This document shows, one piece after another, positions 1-10,180 of a stretch of 64,000 nucleotides of DNA. Numbering within the stretch: position 1 is the stretch's first letter; every line of letters begins with the position of its first letter. The translations under genes were made by a program, and so were the position numbers. This stretch comes from a virus. The stretch spans positions 62,001 through 126,000 of the IMG/VR virus record IMGVR_UViG_3300028840_005764. One strand, written 5' to 3'. The notes beneath the pieces were generated by a model. That model saw only the letters and a program-made list of their open reading frames with translations. It did not search any database and was not told the origin of the DNA.

Positions 1-591
1 AGATATGATAGCCGCATTACGATGGTACCTTATCTTCTGTTACAGGGTTATGATTATGGTGGAAGACACGCACCATTGTTGTCTCAGGCAAGTCGCAATT
101 TTGATATGTTGAGAGATATTGTTAATACAAATTTGAAAACTGTTAAATGTATACCTAATAAAACTAATATTTTAACAATATATAATATCCTTGAATATCT
201 TGAAAGACGGGAAGGACACAAAACAGATTTGCTTATCATTGATTCGCCAGAACTGATGACATCAGTTGCAACTTTTAAGGAATATCGTCTGCAGAAAGCA
301 GCTGTTTATTGGGAATTGAAATCACTGTTACTGGAGAAGAATATCATTGGTTTTGTTACATCACAACTTCGTTCCTCAACAGATGACTCTATGCCCACGG
401 CAGAGGATATGAGTGAGGCTTATGATAAAGCGCGGTTACTAGATTATATGTTGGTATTGAGTAGAACTCAAAGGCATATCATTGAAGGAACTGCAGCTTT
501 AACAATTGTCAAATCAAGAGATAGCGACAATGACGGCAGACCAATAGAACTCAATCCAGATTATAGTTGTATGATGATGGACGTTTCTTAA
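1..591 (+). CDS. DnaB-like replicative helicase, C-terminal part (truncated by window edge)
   Basis: The frame is open back to base 1 (codons read through without a stop before the first ATG at 22), so this is the 3' end of a longer gene. The visible 196 residues fit the RecA-like motor core of DnaB-family helicases: a Walker B-like stretch ending DLLIID, then a TSQLR motif typical of the segment after it, and a basic VKSRD segment near the C-terminus. The family unwinds DNA at the fork as a hexamer. The primase gene follows with a TAATG overlap, consistent with a helicase-primase pair. Family call moderately sure; the Walker A part lies outside the window. Confidence 0.7.
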   Translation, partial: RYDSRITMVPYLLLQGYDYGGRHAPLLSQASRNFDMLRDIVNTNLKTVKCIPNKTNILTIYNILEYLERREGHKTDLLIIDSPELMTSVATFKEYRLQKAAVYWELKSLLLEKNIIGFVTSQLRSSTDDSMPTAEDMSEAYDKARLLDYMLVLSRTQRHIIEGTAALTIVKSRDSDNDGRPIELNPDYSCMMMDVS

Positions 592-1661
592 TGTATGTTG
601 AGAAAAAAGATTTTATTAAATGGATTATAAATGAATTGGGTGCAAAACCCTCATATAAAAAAGATGAATATATATGCAATTGTCCTTTTTGTGATAAAAA
701 CGAAAATCATTACGACTTTACAATAAATACAGAAAAAATGGTGATGAATTGTTGGCGAGGTTTCGATCGCCGTTGTGAGTCTGGGCATAATGTTCTGACT
801 CTGTTGTCATTTTACTATGATGTGTCGTTCGAACGGGCGAAAGAACTTGTTAAAGAAAAGTTTGAGACAGAAAATTCTTTGCTAAGACTGAAAAAAAAGC
901 TGAAAAATTTGGACAACAGGAGGATATTACAGATCGACACACAGAAAATATTATGGGATATGCCACGTGGAGTAGAATCGATTGAAGAACCAGTGACTGA
1001 TGGTGGAAAAAAAGCTAAGAAATGGCTGTTGAAAACTAGAAAAATACCTTTGGAACTTATAACTGCAATTAAACCATATTATTTTGGGAAGAATGTAGAT
1101 AAAAGATGGAGAAAATATAATGACAGAGTTTTCTTTCCGGTTGTATCGAAAAGTAATAAAGCGTGGATTGCCTATAGTATGGATAAAAAATCAACTAAAA
1201 AAAGACCGAAGACAATGAATCCTCCTGGATCAATATTGAGTAATATGCTTTTTATGTACGACTTCTGTTTTGACTCTAAAATCATTGTTGTCTGTGAGGG
1301 AATTTTTGATGCGTTACGTATGTTCATGTTTGGCTATGCGGCAGTGGCCATTTTCGGTGTGAATATATCAGGTTCACAACTAGATCTTCTTAATGATCTG
1401 GATGCTGATGAGCTTGTTGTATGCCTTGATCCAGATGCCAATAAAGTGGTGGTGGATAGTAAAGGAAGAAAAAGTTCAAAATCCTTCAAATTAGCTAGAG
1501 AAGTAGAACAGTTTTTTCTTGGTGACGTCAGCATCATGAAGCTGAAAAGGGAGGATCCTGATCGCTCAAGTTTCAAGGAGATTAGGATTTGCTACGGAAA
1601 CCGCGAGAGACTAGGGCGCAGTACCAGGCGTTTGAAAGCTCTACGCACCATGAGAACATGA
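591..1661 (+). CDS. DnaG-type primase
   Basis: Likely makes RNA primers for the phage replisome. The N-terminus has a CHC2-like zinc-binding arrangement (CNCPFC, then C and H spaced about 30 residues on). A Toprim fold follows, with the glutamate in CEGIFDAL and the acidic pair in CLDPDA near residues 215-280. Start chosen at ATG 591, overlapping the helicase stop as TAATG; a TTG at 567 is in frame but less likely. The C-terminal 35 residues are Arg-rich and unlike the rest; a frameshift near 1560 or a genuine tail are both possible. Length about 356 residues is short compared with cellular DnaG but usual for phage primases. Confidence 0.85.
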   Translation: MYVEKKDFIKWIINELGAKPSYKKDEYICNCPFCDKNENHYDFTINTEKMVMNCWRGFDRRCESGHNVLTLLSFYYDVSFERAKELVKEKFETENSLLRLKKKLKNLDNRRILQIDTQKILWDMPRGVESIEEPVTDGGKKAKKWLLKTRKIPLELITAIKPYYFGKNVDKRWRKYNDRVFFPVVSKSNKAWIAYSMDKKSTKKRPKTMNPPGSILSNMLFMYDFCFDSKIIVVCEGIFDALRMFMFGYAAVAIFGVNISGSQLDLLNDLDADELVVCLDPDANKVVVDSKGRKSSKSFKLAREVEQFFLGDVSIMKLKREDPDRSSFKEIRICYGNRERLGRSTRRLKALRTMRT

Positions 1662-1671
1662 GGAGTGACAG

Positions 1672-2502
<831 letters not shown>

Positions 2503-2541
2503 CTTATTCGCATTTTTTGTCTCTTACTTTGGCGGTAAGCA

Positions 2542-2979
2542 ATGGATGAAACAAATAGAACGAGGCACCGTGCCGTTGACCGTATTGATGGCTGCATAAT
2601 ACCTACTGGGTTTGAGTACTTCGTCGAGCTAATGGAGGAAATTAGTGCGGTGAAACACAAGGGTACTGTAAGCGTTTTTTTGGATGAAACTGAGCGCCCT
2701 TTTCTATCTATCATGAAACAGGGCAGCAATAATCAGCGCATCACTATCGTGCTCAATAAGAGTAGAGAGTGGGAGCCAACAAGACGTTACAAAAGTATTA
2801 CTCTTGAACCATGGCATACAGGAGATATCAGAGTTACGGTGCCTGCGAACGAGAAAGCACTGAAACAGGCATTCAAGCTTGCACGCGAGTGGAAAGAGGC
2901 AAAGGATTTCCATAAGCCCACTACCACTGTGCTTGGTACAAAAAAAGGTATACGACGTCGGCCTCGTCCAAAACTGTAG
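2542..2979 (+). CDS. Unknown protein with C-terminal RPRPK tag
   Basis: 145 residues, not recognised. The central part has alternating hydrophobic strands and the C-terminus is strongly basic, ending RRRPRPKL, one of the recurrent PRPK-type tails in this genome. Sits between the poly-Asp gene and the polymerase on the same strand, so a role in replication or nucleoid organisation is possible but only by position. Confidence 0.65.
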   Translation: MDETNRTRHRAVDRIDGCIIPTGFEYFVELMEEISAVKHKGTVSVFLDETERPFLSIMKQGSNNQRITIVLNKSREWEPTRRYKSITLEPWHTGDIRVTVPANEKALKQAFKLAREWKEAKDFHKPTTTVLGTKKGIRRRPRPKL

Positions 2980-3015
2980 ACCCATCTTCTGTACAATTCT
3001 ATCCTGAGACGAAGC

Positions 3016-6000
3016 ATGAAACACTTCGCACATCTGCACGTCCATTCTGAATATTCAATTCTTAAAGGGATTGGTGAGATCAAGTCCTGGTATGAAGCAG
3101 CTGCAAAGCGTGGGATATCGGCATTAGCTTTTACTGAATATGGGAATATGAATTCTGCTATGGCTTCTTATCTACAGTCATTAGATACGGATGGAGTGAA
3201 GGCAATATTTGGTATGCAAACTCTTGTTGTACAGGATGTGCATGCGACCATGCAAGAGGAACCAATAATATTACTGGCTAAAAATGAGACAGGTTATAAG
3301 AATTTATTGCAACTGAATAATTGGGCGTGGATAAATGGGTTTGATAGTAAACGTCAAACCGCACGCGTTGGCTATGAACAATTATATGATTACAGGAAGG
3401 GTTTATTTGCATTGACAGGCTCGCTTTCTGGGCCTGTGGCAATGGCTTCTGAAGTTGATTTTCATATTGCTGAAAGAGCTATTTATCAATTGAAAGAAAT
3501 ATTTGGTAAGCGCTTATATCTTGAACTTCAATTGAATGATGTACATGAACAAAAAATATATAATAATAAATTGATTAGATTATCACATAATACAAATGTA
3601 GAAATAGTTATTACAAACGATTGTCATTATCCCAATAAAGGAGAACACAAATTAGCTGATGTTGTGGAGAAAATAGATCGAATGAGTATTAAATCCTCTA
3701 AAAGAGGAAGATCATTTGATAGCACACAAAAGTGGTTAAAGAGTTATAAACAATTAAATATTATTAGAAATAAACTTCATGCTTATATTACATTAACAGA
3801 TTTTAATAAATATGTCTCGAATACTAATAAAATAGCGGAACAATGTAATGTTAGTATATCTATTGGTAAACATAGTTTGCCACAATATGATATAAAATCA
3901 CATCCTATGTATGAAGATGATATGAAAGATGATAAAGATTTATTTAATAAAATAGCTAAGACTGGATTTCGTAGTAAAATAATAAAAAGTAAAAAGAGAA
4001 AGAATAATAAAAAGAAATATTTGAAACAGTTTAAATATGAAGTTGATATTATAGGCAAAGCAAATTTCATAAATTATTTTTTAATTGTTGAAGATATTAT
4101 TAGATACGCGAGAGTATCAAATATTGAAGTGGGCGCAGCGCGCGGTTCTGTTGCTGGTTCATTGGTTGCATTCTGTATGGGTATTACTGATGTAGATCCG
4201 TTTGAATTTGATTTGATGTTTGAGCGTTTTTTGAATCCAACACGTATTAGTGGTGAGCGCGCGCAAAGTGCTGACGCGCTGCCTGATATTGACTTGGATT
4301 TTGAGAGGGTAAGGCGCCCTGAAATTAAGAAATATTTAGTTGAAAAGTATGGAGAAGATAGAGTTTGTACAATTGGTTCGTATCAGACTATGAAATTGAA
4401 GAGTTTATTACGTGACTTACATAGAGCATTCGAACATCGTATACCAGATGAGACAGGTTATTATGATTATAGTAATGATGAATTATTTGCTTTAATTAGG
4501 AAATTAGACAAAGACAAAATTGATGACTTAGATAAAGCTTTGAATAAAAGTGAAGCGTTTAAGGAGTTTTATAAAAGATTTCCTTATTTTGTTGACTTTT
4601 ATTTGAAGAAACTTGATGGGCAAATTCGTTCACGCTCTAAACATGCGGCTGGTGTCATTGTGACACCAACATCCATATCAGATTGGATTCCGATTAGGAC
4701 ACAGAAGGTTGAAGATGAAGAGGAACGAGTCGCTGTTTCACAGTGGGAAGATACCTTTTGTGAGCGTCGTGGTTTGCTTAAGTTAGATGTGCTTGGCATC
4801 AAGACCCTCAACGTTTTCAAACGTGCCAGGGAGCTTATCCTCAAGCGACGCGGTAAAAAGATCGATCTATCTAAAGTTAGGTTGGACGACCAGGATGTGT
4901 TTGATGAATTTGATGCTGGTAAAACCGAGGGTGTTTTTCAGTTTAATTCTCATTTACAGAGTCAATATCTGAAGCGTTTAGATGTGACAGAGTTTGAAGA
5001 TCTTATTACTACTAATGCTTTGTTGCGGCCTGGCCCAATGGATGCGAAGGCTCATGAATTATATATTGAATTGAAGTCTGGTGAACGCAAACCAAAATAT
5101 GATCATCCTATGATTGAACCGTATCTGCGTAGGACATATGGACTTTATGTGTATCAGGAAGACGTTATGCGCACTGCGCATGTTCTTGGTAAATTGACTT
5201 TGGCAGAAGCAGATATTATGCGCACTGCTATGAAAAAACACGACAAAGATCAGATGGAGGCTTTTCGTGAGAAATTTGTTAAAGGATGTGTGGAAAATGG
5301 TTTGAAGAAAAAACATGGGAATAAGGTTTGGGATAAATTACTGGCATTTTTTGCTTATGGTTTCAATAGATGTATACACGCCTTTTCAGAAATAACTCTA
5401 TCAAATGGTAAAAAAAGAAGAATATCTAGATTGTATAATGATTATCTAAAAGGGAAGGAAATAGTATTAAAAAGTTATGATATAGAAACTGGAAAAATTG
5501 TTGATAATGTAGTTGAAGAGATTGTATATACTGGTAAAAAGAATTTAGCTAAGTTTTTTCTACAAGATGGTAAGAATATACGGTTGACAAGTAGACACGG
5601 TATTGGCACTGATCGTGGTTTTCGATTGATGAAAGATATTATTAATACCGATCTGATTTGGATATTAAATGGAAGTGAGGCGCAACAAGTTGGCGTTGAT
5701 GCTTATAATACTTTTTATGATGATAGATACAAAGAAGATACATATGATATTGTAATGGTAAATAAACCGCATAATTATTTCGCCAATGACATACTTGTTC
5801 ATAACAGCCACAGCGCAAGCTATGCATTGATTGGATATCTTTGTCAATGGTTGAAAGTATATTATCCGCTTGAATATTGGTCTGCGACATTAGAGTACGC
5901 TGCAGACGACGAAAAGAAGTCTGAAAATATATGGACTTTTCGTAGTACTATTATTAAGTATGGATATCAATTTGAACGCCCACGTGCAAATCGCAGTGAT

Positions 6001-6702
6001 TATCATTTCTCGATATCTAAGCGAGGCAGAATCATATGGCCAATCAGGGCTATCAAAGGCGTGGGTGTTAAAAGTGCGATTGCAATAGCTCAAGCTTGTA
6101 AGGAACATAAGCCAAAGACTCTTGTTGATTTTTATAATGTTGTACCGAAGAGGTCTGCTAATAAAAGAGTATTCAATAAACTTATCACATCTGGCGCATT
6201 CGATAATTTTGGTACACCATATGAGATTGCAAAAGAATATTATGAAGATATTCGCCGCGAGGAAATACCTAAAGAACTTAATGTGCCAAGTAAACGTAAA
6301 GCGTATTGGATGAAAATGCGCGAAAGTGTATTAGGTTATATGGAAAAATCTTTCCAACAACAGTTCTCTCACTGGTTCAGCAAGAGCATCACTCCAGTTT
6401 CTGAATTGGCCAATATACCAAGTGGTAAATATGTTATATCAGGTGGAAAAGTAAAGAGAAGTTTTCCTTATAATGCCAGAACAGGTTGGATGTTTTTTGT
6501 CACAGTATATGATTTGGACGGGGAGTTCTTGTTAATGATTACCCCTGAGTATTATAAGAGACACAAGAAAAAAGTGAAAGAAGGCGACATCATCGAAGTG
6601 CTTGGTAGATGTGGGAGATCAAAGCGAGGAGAAATACAGATTACTCTTGGCAAGGATAAGGCGTCACAGCTAGAAGTATATGACTTGTCTCATGAAATTT
6701 GA
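3016..6702 (+). CDS. DNA polymerase III alpha subunit (DnaE-like) interrupted by an intein
   Basis: Replicative C-family polymerase. Starts with a PHP domain (HLHVHSEYS), then the palm with catalytic Asp in PDIDLDF (D424, D426) and the third Asp in KLDVLG (D591), and the fingers segment that normally reads YGFN-SH. That site is split after residue 785 by a 145-residue mini-intein; removal restores a 1083-residue protein with the usual YGFNR-SHSASYAL join. The C-terminus has an OB-like fold. The PHP metal-binding His residues look intact, so a proofreading activity may persist beside the separate DnaQ gene at 14551. ATG 3016 follows a GAGACGAAGC leader. Confidence 0.93.
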   Translation: MKHFAHLHVHSEYSILKGIGEIKSWYEAAAKRGISALAFTEYGNMNSAMASYLQSLDTDGVKAIFGMQTLVVQDVHATMQEEPIILLAKNETGYKNLLQLNNWAWINGFDSKRQTARVGYEQLYDYRKGLFALTGSLSGPVAMASEVDFHIAERAIYQLKEIFGKRLYLELQLNDVHEQKIYNNKLIRLSHNTNVEIVITNDCHYPNKGEHKLADVVEKIDRMSIKSSKRGRSFDSTQKWLKSYKQLNIIRNKLHAYITLTDFNKYVSNTNKIAEQCNVSISIGKHSLPQYDIKSHPMYEDDMKDDKDLFNKIAKTGFRSKIIKSKKRKNNKKKYLKQFKYEVDIIGKANFINYFLIVEDIIRYARVSNIEVGAARGSVAGSLVAFCMGITDVDPFEFDLMFERFLNPTRISGERAQSADALPDIDLDFERVRRPEIKKYLVEKYGEDRVCTIGSYQTMKLKSLLRDLHRAFEHRIPDETGYYDYSNDELFALIRKLDKDKIDDLDKALNKSEAFKEFYKRFPYFVDFYLKKLDGQIRSRSKHAAGVIVTPTSISDWIPIRTQKVEDEEERVAVSQWEDTFCERRGLLKLDVLGIKTLNVFKRARELILKRRGKKIDLSKVRLDDQDVFDEFDAGKTEGVFQFNSHLQSQYLKRLDVTEFEDLITTNALLRPGPMDAKAHELYIELKSGERKPKYDHPMIEPYLRRTYGLYVYQEDVMRTAHVLGKLTLAEADIMRTAMKKHDKDQMEAFREKFVKGCVENGLKKKHGNKVWDKLLAFFAYGFNRCIHAFSEITLSNGKKRRISRLYNDYLKGKEIVLKSYDIETGKIVDNVVEEIVYTGKKNLAKFFLQDGKNIRLTSRHGIGTDRGFRLMKDIINTDLIWILNGSEAQQVGVDAYNTFYDDRYKEDTYDIVMVNKPHNYFANDILVHNSHSASYALIGYLCQWLKVYYPLEYWSATLEYAADDEKKSENIWTFRSTIIKYGYQFERPRANRSDYHFSISKRGRIIWPIRAIKGVGVKSAIAIAQACKEHKPKTLVDFYNVVPKRSANKRVFNKLITSGAFDNFGTPYEIAKEYYEDIRREEIPKELNVPSKRKAYWMKMRESVLGYMEKSFQQQFSHWFSKSITPVSELANIPSGKYVISGGKVKRSFPYNARTGWMFFVTVYDLDGEFLLMITPEYYKRHKKKVKEGDIIEVLGRCGRSKRGEIQITLGKDKASQLEVYDLSHEI
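5371..5805 (+). other. Mini-intein in DnaE
   Basis: In-frame 145-residue insertion starting with Cys (CIHAFSEI) and ending VHN, followed by extein Ser. Block B is recognisable as LTSRHG and block F as the stretch TYDIVMV to ANDILVHN. No LAGLIDADG or HNH nuclease domain fits in the space, so it is a splicing-only mini-intein. It sits at the conserved YGFN/SH point of C-family polymerases, a site also used by cyanobacterial DnaE split inteins. Confidence 0.9.
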
Positions 6703-6767
6703 ACTCCAACTTCATTAAAAATTTCTTAATATTTTTCTCTATGGTGGTATATATTATCGTACGCCGT

Positions 6768-6784
6768 CGGCAAACGGTTTGCCG
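6768..6784. promoter_or_regulatory. 8-bp palindrome upstream of HU-like gene
   Basis: CGGCAAAC and GTTTGCCG flank a single base, 23 nt before the HU-like start codon. No T-run follows, so an operator or mRNA leader hairpin is more likely than a terminator. Confidence 0.45.
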
Positions 6785-6806
6785 CACTATAACAAGGAGT
6801 AAAAAG

Positions 6807-7247
6807 ATGGCGAAGGACAAGAAAGAGAAGAAAAGCAAGAAGGAAAAGAAAGAGAAGAAGTCCAACAACAACGAGGCGACTGAAACTCAGGCTGCTGATG
6901 ACGGCGAGGAGAAGAAGGCGAAGAAGTCCAAGAAGGACAAAAAGGACAAGAAATCAAAAAAGAAATCCAAAAGTTCGAATGGCGAACCACAGACATTCAC
7001 GGTTGCGGATCTTGCCGACAAGGCGGATGTGGATATCCGTGATGCGAAATCTCTGTTCAACATTCTTGGCCGTACTCTCGAGAAGATGCCATTGGGTTCG
7101 AAAGTACGACTCAACAACATCTGCAACTTCGTGAAGATCGAGACCAAGCCACGGAAAAGTCGCAATCCACGTACCGGGGAACCAGTGGATGTTCCATCGA
7201 AGAGGAAGGTCAAGGCGAAGATTTCGAACAATCTGAAGAACCTCTGA
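6807..7247 (+). CDS. HU/IHF-family DNA-binding protein with Lys-rich extension
   Basis: 146 residues. ATG 6807 is chosen because AAGGAG lies 6 nt upstream and the preceding reading frame lacks protein character. Residues 1-60 are an acidic-basic Lys-rich extension; the C-terminal 90 residues match the bacterial HU fold, including the RNPRTGEPV segment of the DNA-wrapping arm. The family bends and compacts DNA. The Lys-rich head resembles that of the poly-Asp protein, suggesting shared DNA or polyanion contacts. Confidence 0.88.
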   Translation: MAKDKKEKKSKKEKKEKKSNNNEATETQAADDGEEKKAKKSKKDKKDKKSKKKSKSSNGEPQTFTVADLADKADVDIRDAKSLFNILGRTLEKMPLGSKVRLNNICNFVKIETKPRKSRNPRTGEPVDVPSKRKVKAKISNNLKNL

Positions 7248-7263
7248 GCACGTCTGACCTGCA

Positions 7264-7776
7264 GTGGCAAAAAAACGAAATCGGCTGAGGGAGCTTCTTC
7301 TCATCAAGGATCATCTCCTTGGTGAGAAGATTGTTCTCGATGTTTGGGATGATCTCAAGCTGAACGAAGACGAACCTGAAGTAATGATGCAGGATTGTCT
7401 TTTCGGGCACCAGTTGTCTGGGCATCTTGAGGCTGTGGCAGAGGCGCGATATGAACTTGGCAAGGTCGAGTTAGATCACGTCTATGCCGAGATGGACAAT
7501 TTCGCGCGTGAGATGGAGGTCATGGCAAGACCAACAGATGCTAAGGTAAAAGCATGGATTCTACGTGAAGGAAAATATATAACCAAACGCAAAGAATTAA
7601 TTGAATTAAAAATGAAGTATCAATTCTTGAAAGTATTAAGTAAATCATTCGTAATGAAGGCTGATTTCATTCGTACGAAAGTGGCAAGCAGACGCGCTGA
7701 GCTCGCGATGCCAGCGACTTCTGTTGAGACAGTGAAGAGAAAGAAAAAAAAGAAGAAGAAAAAATCGGAGGAATAA
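7264..7776 (+). CDS. UvsY-like recombination mediator (tentative)
   Basis: 170 residues from a GTG start. Mostly helical; the central part alternates a long charged helix, a WILREGKY turn and a second long helix, the arrangement I associate with T4 UvsY. UvsY loads the UvsX recombinase onto ssDNA coated with SSB, and the next two genes here are an SSB and a RecA/UvsX protein, which supports the call. The C-terminus is a run of Lys. Similarity is by layout, not clear motif identity. Confidence 0.45.
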   Translation: MAKKRNRLRELLLIKDHLLGEKIVLDVWDDLKLNEDEPEVMMQDCLFGHQLSGHLEAVAEARYELGKVELDHVYAEMDNFAREMEVMARPTDAKVKAWILREGKYITKRKELIELKMKYQFLKVLSKSFVMKADFIRTKVASRRAELAMPATSVETVKRKKKKKKKKSEE

Positions 7777-8769
7777 ATGGCCGTCAAGACTGACCTGGCC
7801 AAGCTAGGTAAACGGGCCGCCGATCATAAAGCTGGTAGGGACAGATATGACGGCCCAGGCAATTTCATAGTTGAAGCAGATTCAAGCAGGTTCATCATTC
7901 TCTGCCCACCGCACGAAAACATGGGTGGTTATCCATTCGTCGAAAACATGTATCATCACCGTGATATACCACGGGATGCTAATGGTAGTTTCAACATCCG
8001 CTGTATGCGGAATAACTACAAAGATGATACTAATAAATGCGCACCTTGTACAAAGATGGTCAAATTCAGAAAGAAGCGCAAGGACAAGGGCGACAAATGG
8101 GATGAGAAAGCGCGCGAACACGCACCAAAGTTGAAGCCAATTGGGCAGGTGATCGACATTACCTGTATCATGCGTGCCAATGGCGAGATTAAGAAAAAAG
8201 TCAAGCCGTGTTTTGGCGCTTATGGCGACGAAGACGGTTGTGACAAGTGCTATATGCGCGACGCGTGTGAGGACCTCCCCAAGAAGTACTATTGCCCAGT
8301 GGGCGTGTGGGAGGAGCTGCTCGACCATTTCGAGGACGAGGGCGACATCACAGACTTGAGTAAGGCTATCCCAATTCGTATTAAGCGTAAGGGTTCTGGT
8401 CGCTACGATACGAAGTACAAGACCAAGGCCTTCCCAAAGTCGGCTATCGAGTTCCCATCCAAAGCCAGGAAGCGTATCGAGAAAGCGCTCTATGATCTAA
8501 GTACTCTGGATCCAAAACCAGAGGGTACGGCGGATGAGATAAAAGAAAAGTACAGAAAGTTCTTCTCACTGGAGGATATAGATACTGACACCAGTGGCGA
8601 TGATGATGACGACGAGCCCAAGCGTCGTCCGCGGTCTGGTGGTAAGAAAAAATCTGCAAAGAAAAATAACAAAAAGAAGTCCAGTGAGAATACGGACAAA
8701 AAGAAACGCGGCGAGAAGCTCAGGAACAAGTTGAAGAAGAAAGCGAAGAAGGGCAAACTCGACCGTTAG
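7777..8769 (+). CDS. Phage single-stranded DNA-binding protein (gp32-like)
   Basis: 330 residues with a strong GGAGGA leader. The N-terminal half has an OB-like region with Cys/His pairs (CPPH, CAPC) that could bind zinc as in T4 gp32; another Cys cluster (CDKC, DACED) follows. The segment RKGSGRYDTKY is common in phage SSB-like proteins. The C-terminus is first acidic (DDDDDE) and then strongly basic, unlike the purely acidic tail of most SSBs. Position between the UvsY-like and RecA genes fits. Confidence 0.7.
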   Translation: MAVKTDLAKLGKRAADHKAGRDRYDGPGNFIVEADSSRFIILCPPHENMGGYPFVENMYHHRDIPRDANGSFNIRCMRNNYKDDTNKCAPCTKMVKFRKKRKDKGDKWDEKAREHAPKLKPIGQVIDITCIMRANGEIKKKVKPCFGAYGDEDGCDKCYMRDACEDLPKKYYCPVGVWEELLDHFEDEGDITDLSKAIPIRIKRKGSGRYDTKYKTKAFPKSAIEFPSKARKRIEKALYDLSTLDPKPEGTADEIKEKYRKFFSLEDIDTDTSGDDDDDEPKRRPRSGGKKKSAKKNNKKKSSENTDKKKRGEKLRNKLKKKAKKGKLDR

Positions 8770-8781
8770 TGGAATCAGTAA

Positions 8782-9867
8782 ATGATTTGTCGAATCCCCC
8801 GTAGGAAGACAGAGCACACACAGAAAAAAAAGGTATCCAGAAATCAGTTGATTCGTTCGCTGAAGAAAATCGGATACAAAGATCTATCGGATCAATCGAG
8901 TTCTCTGCTTGTTCGGCGATGTCTTCCTACGGGGATTCCATGTCTCGACGTGCTCTCAGCCTGTGACGTGGATGGTGTCTACGGCTTACCATTTGGCCGT
9001 CAGATTGAATTCTCCGGGAAAGAAGATTCTGGTAAGACCAGCATCATGCTGGCCATAGCGGCCTCTGCACAGCGCCAGGGGTACATCGTGCTTTGGATAG
9101 AGACAGAGCAGACTTTGTCAAAGGAAAGAGCTCAGGTGCTGGGCGCTGACATCGATTACTTCCTGTTGGATGAGCCTGACTACCTGGAACAGGCCATATC
9201 TCGTGTCAAAAAAGCGGTGGAAAAATTACCACAATATGATGAGAAAGGATATTCGAAGAATAAAGGTCTTGTGATTTTTTGGGACAGCATTGCCGCTACT
9301 CCAACAAAGGCAGAGTATGCGCCCAAGAAAAAGAAAGACGTCGATGAGGAAAAAGACAGTGCGATGGCTGATTTCGCAAGGAAGATGTCTCGCTTTCAAC
9401 GGCAAATGAAGAAGAAGATTGCGAAGCGCAATGTGATGATGATCTACGCTAATCAAATCAAAGAGAAGATTGGTGTTATGTTTGGCTCGAAGACCGCCAC
9501 TTACGGTGGGAAGGCGCTGAAGTATCATTGTACATTGAGATTCGTGATCACATACACGGGAAAAATAAAAGGGAAAAATAACAAACCAGTCGGTATGACT
9601 ATAAAAGTAGATAACATAAAGAATAAATGTCGTATGCCATTCAGAGGTTTTGAGGGCTTGGAATTCACCTTCGGCGGTGGATTCAATTATCCACAAGCTC
9701 TTTTGTATGCTTTGGAAACACTTGGGTATGCAAAGAAAGAAGGACCAAAATATTTTGTGTATCCATTGGGTCAAGAAGCATCTTATAAAAAATCTGAATT
9801 CGAGAAGTTAATAAAAAATAAACCTGTGATAGCAAGAAAACTCATGGAAGTTGTCAATGGTTCCTAA
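8782..9867 (+). CDS. RecA/UvsX-type recombinase
   Basis: 361 residues. Walker A is GKEDSGKTS near residue 80, followed by an ATPase strand with a conserved Glu (WIETEQ), a Walker B-like FWDSIAA, and loop 2 region around NQIKEKIGV. Forms filaments on ssDNA for strand exchange and recombination-dependent replication. The N-terminus (MICRIPRRK) is basic and reminiscent of the PRPK-tagged proteins. Its end overlaps the next gene. Confidence 0.9.
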   Translation: MICRIPRRKTEHTQKKKVSRNQLIRSLKKIGYKDLSDQSSSLLVRRCLPTGIPCLDVLSACDVDGVYGLPFGRQIEFSGKEDSGKTSIMLAIAASAQRQGYIVLWIETEQTLSKERAQVLGADIDYFLLDEPDYLEQAISRVKKAVEKLPQYDEKGYSKNKGLVIFWDSIAATPTKAEYAPKKKKDVDEEKDSAMADFARKMSRFQRQMKKKIAKRNVMMIYANQIKEKIGVMFGSKTATYGGKALKYHCTLRFVITYTGKIKGKNNKPVGMTIKVDNIKNKCRMPFRGFEGLEFTFGGGFNYPQALLYALETLGYAKKEGPKYFVYPLGQEASYKKSEFEKLIKNKPVIARKLMEVVNGS

Positions 9868-10171
9868 AGAGCGCATACTTCTCGCCTTGAATGAACATGT
9901 TACTGAAAGGTTGAGAGGGCAGGTGGATCACAATGTCTTACAGATGATTGAAGATTTGGTGAATAAAAGTACTGAAATAGTTTTATATAATATTATTAAA
10001 ACGCACCCAGAGAATGAAATTGATATCGCATTAAGTAGGGTTTCTGGCAATGTGGAGAACTTTATTAGCCTTGTGGTATTGCAATTGATTGATTTTGGTA
10101 GTGGTAGGAACGAGGGCCCATTTATCAATATGTTCGATAGTCTCTTGCAGCAACAATGCGAACTGTCTTGA
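9857..10171 (+). CDS. Unknown small helical protein
   Basis: 104 residues from ATG 9857, which overlaps the end of the RecA gene by 11 nt; translational coupling is likely. No motif recognised. Lies between the recombinase and the nuclease subunit genes. Confidence 0.6.
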   Translation: MVPKERILLALNEHVTERLRGQVDHNVLQMIEDLVNKSTEIVLYNIIKTHPENEIDIALSRVSGNVENFISLVVLQLIDFGSGRNEGPFINMFDSLLQQQCELS

Positions 10172-10180
10172 AGACCTGCA

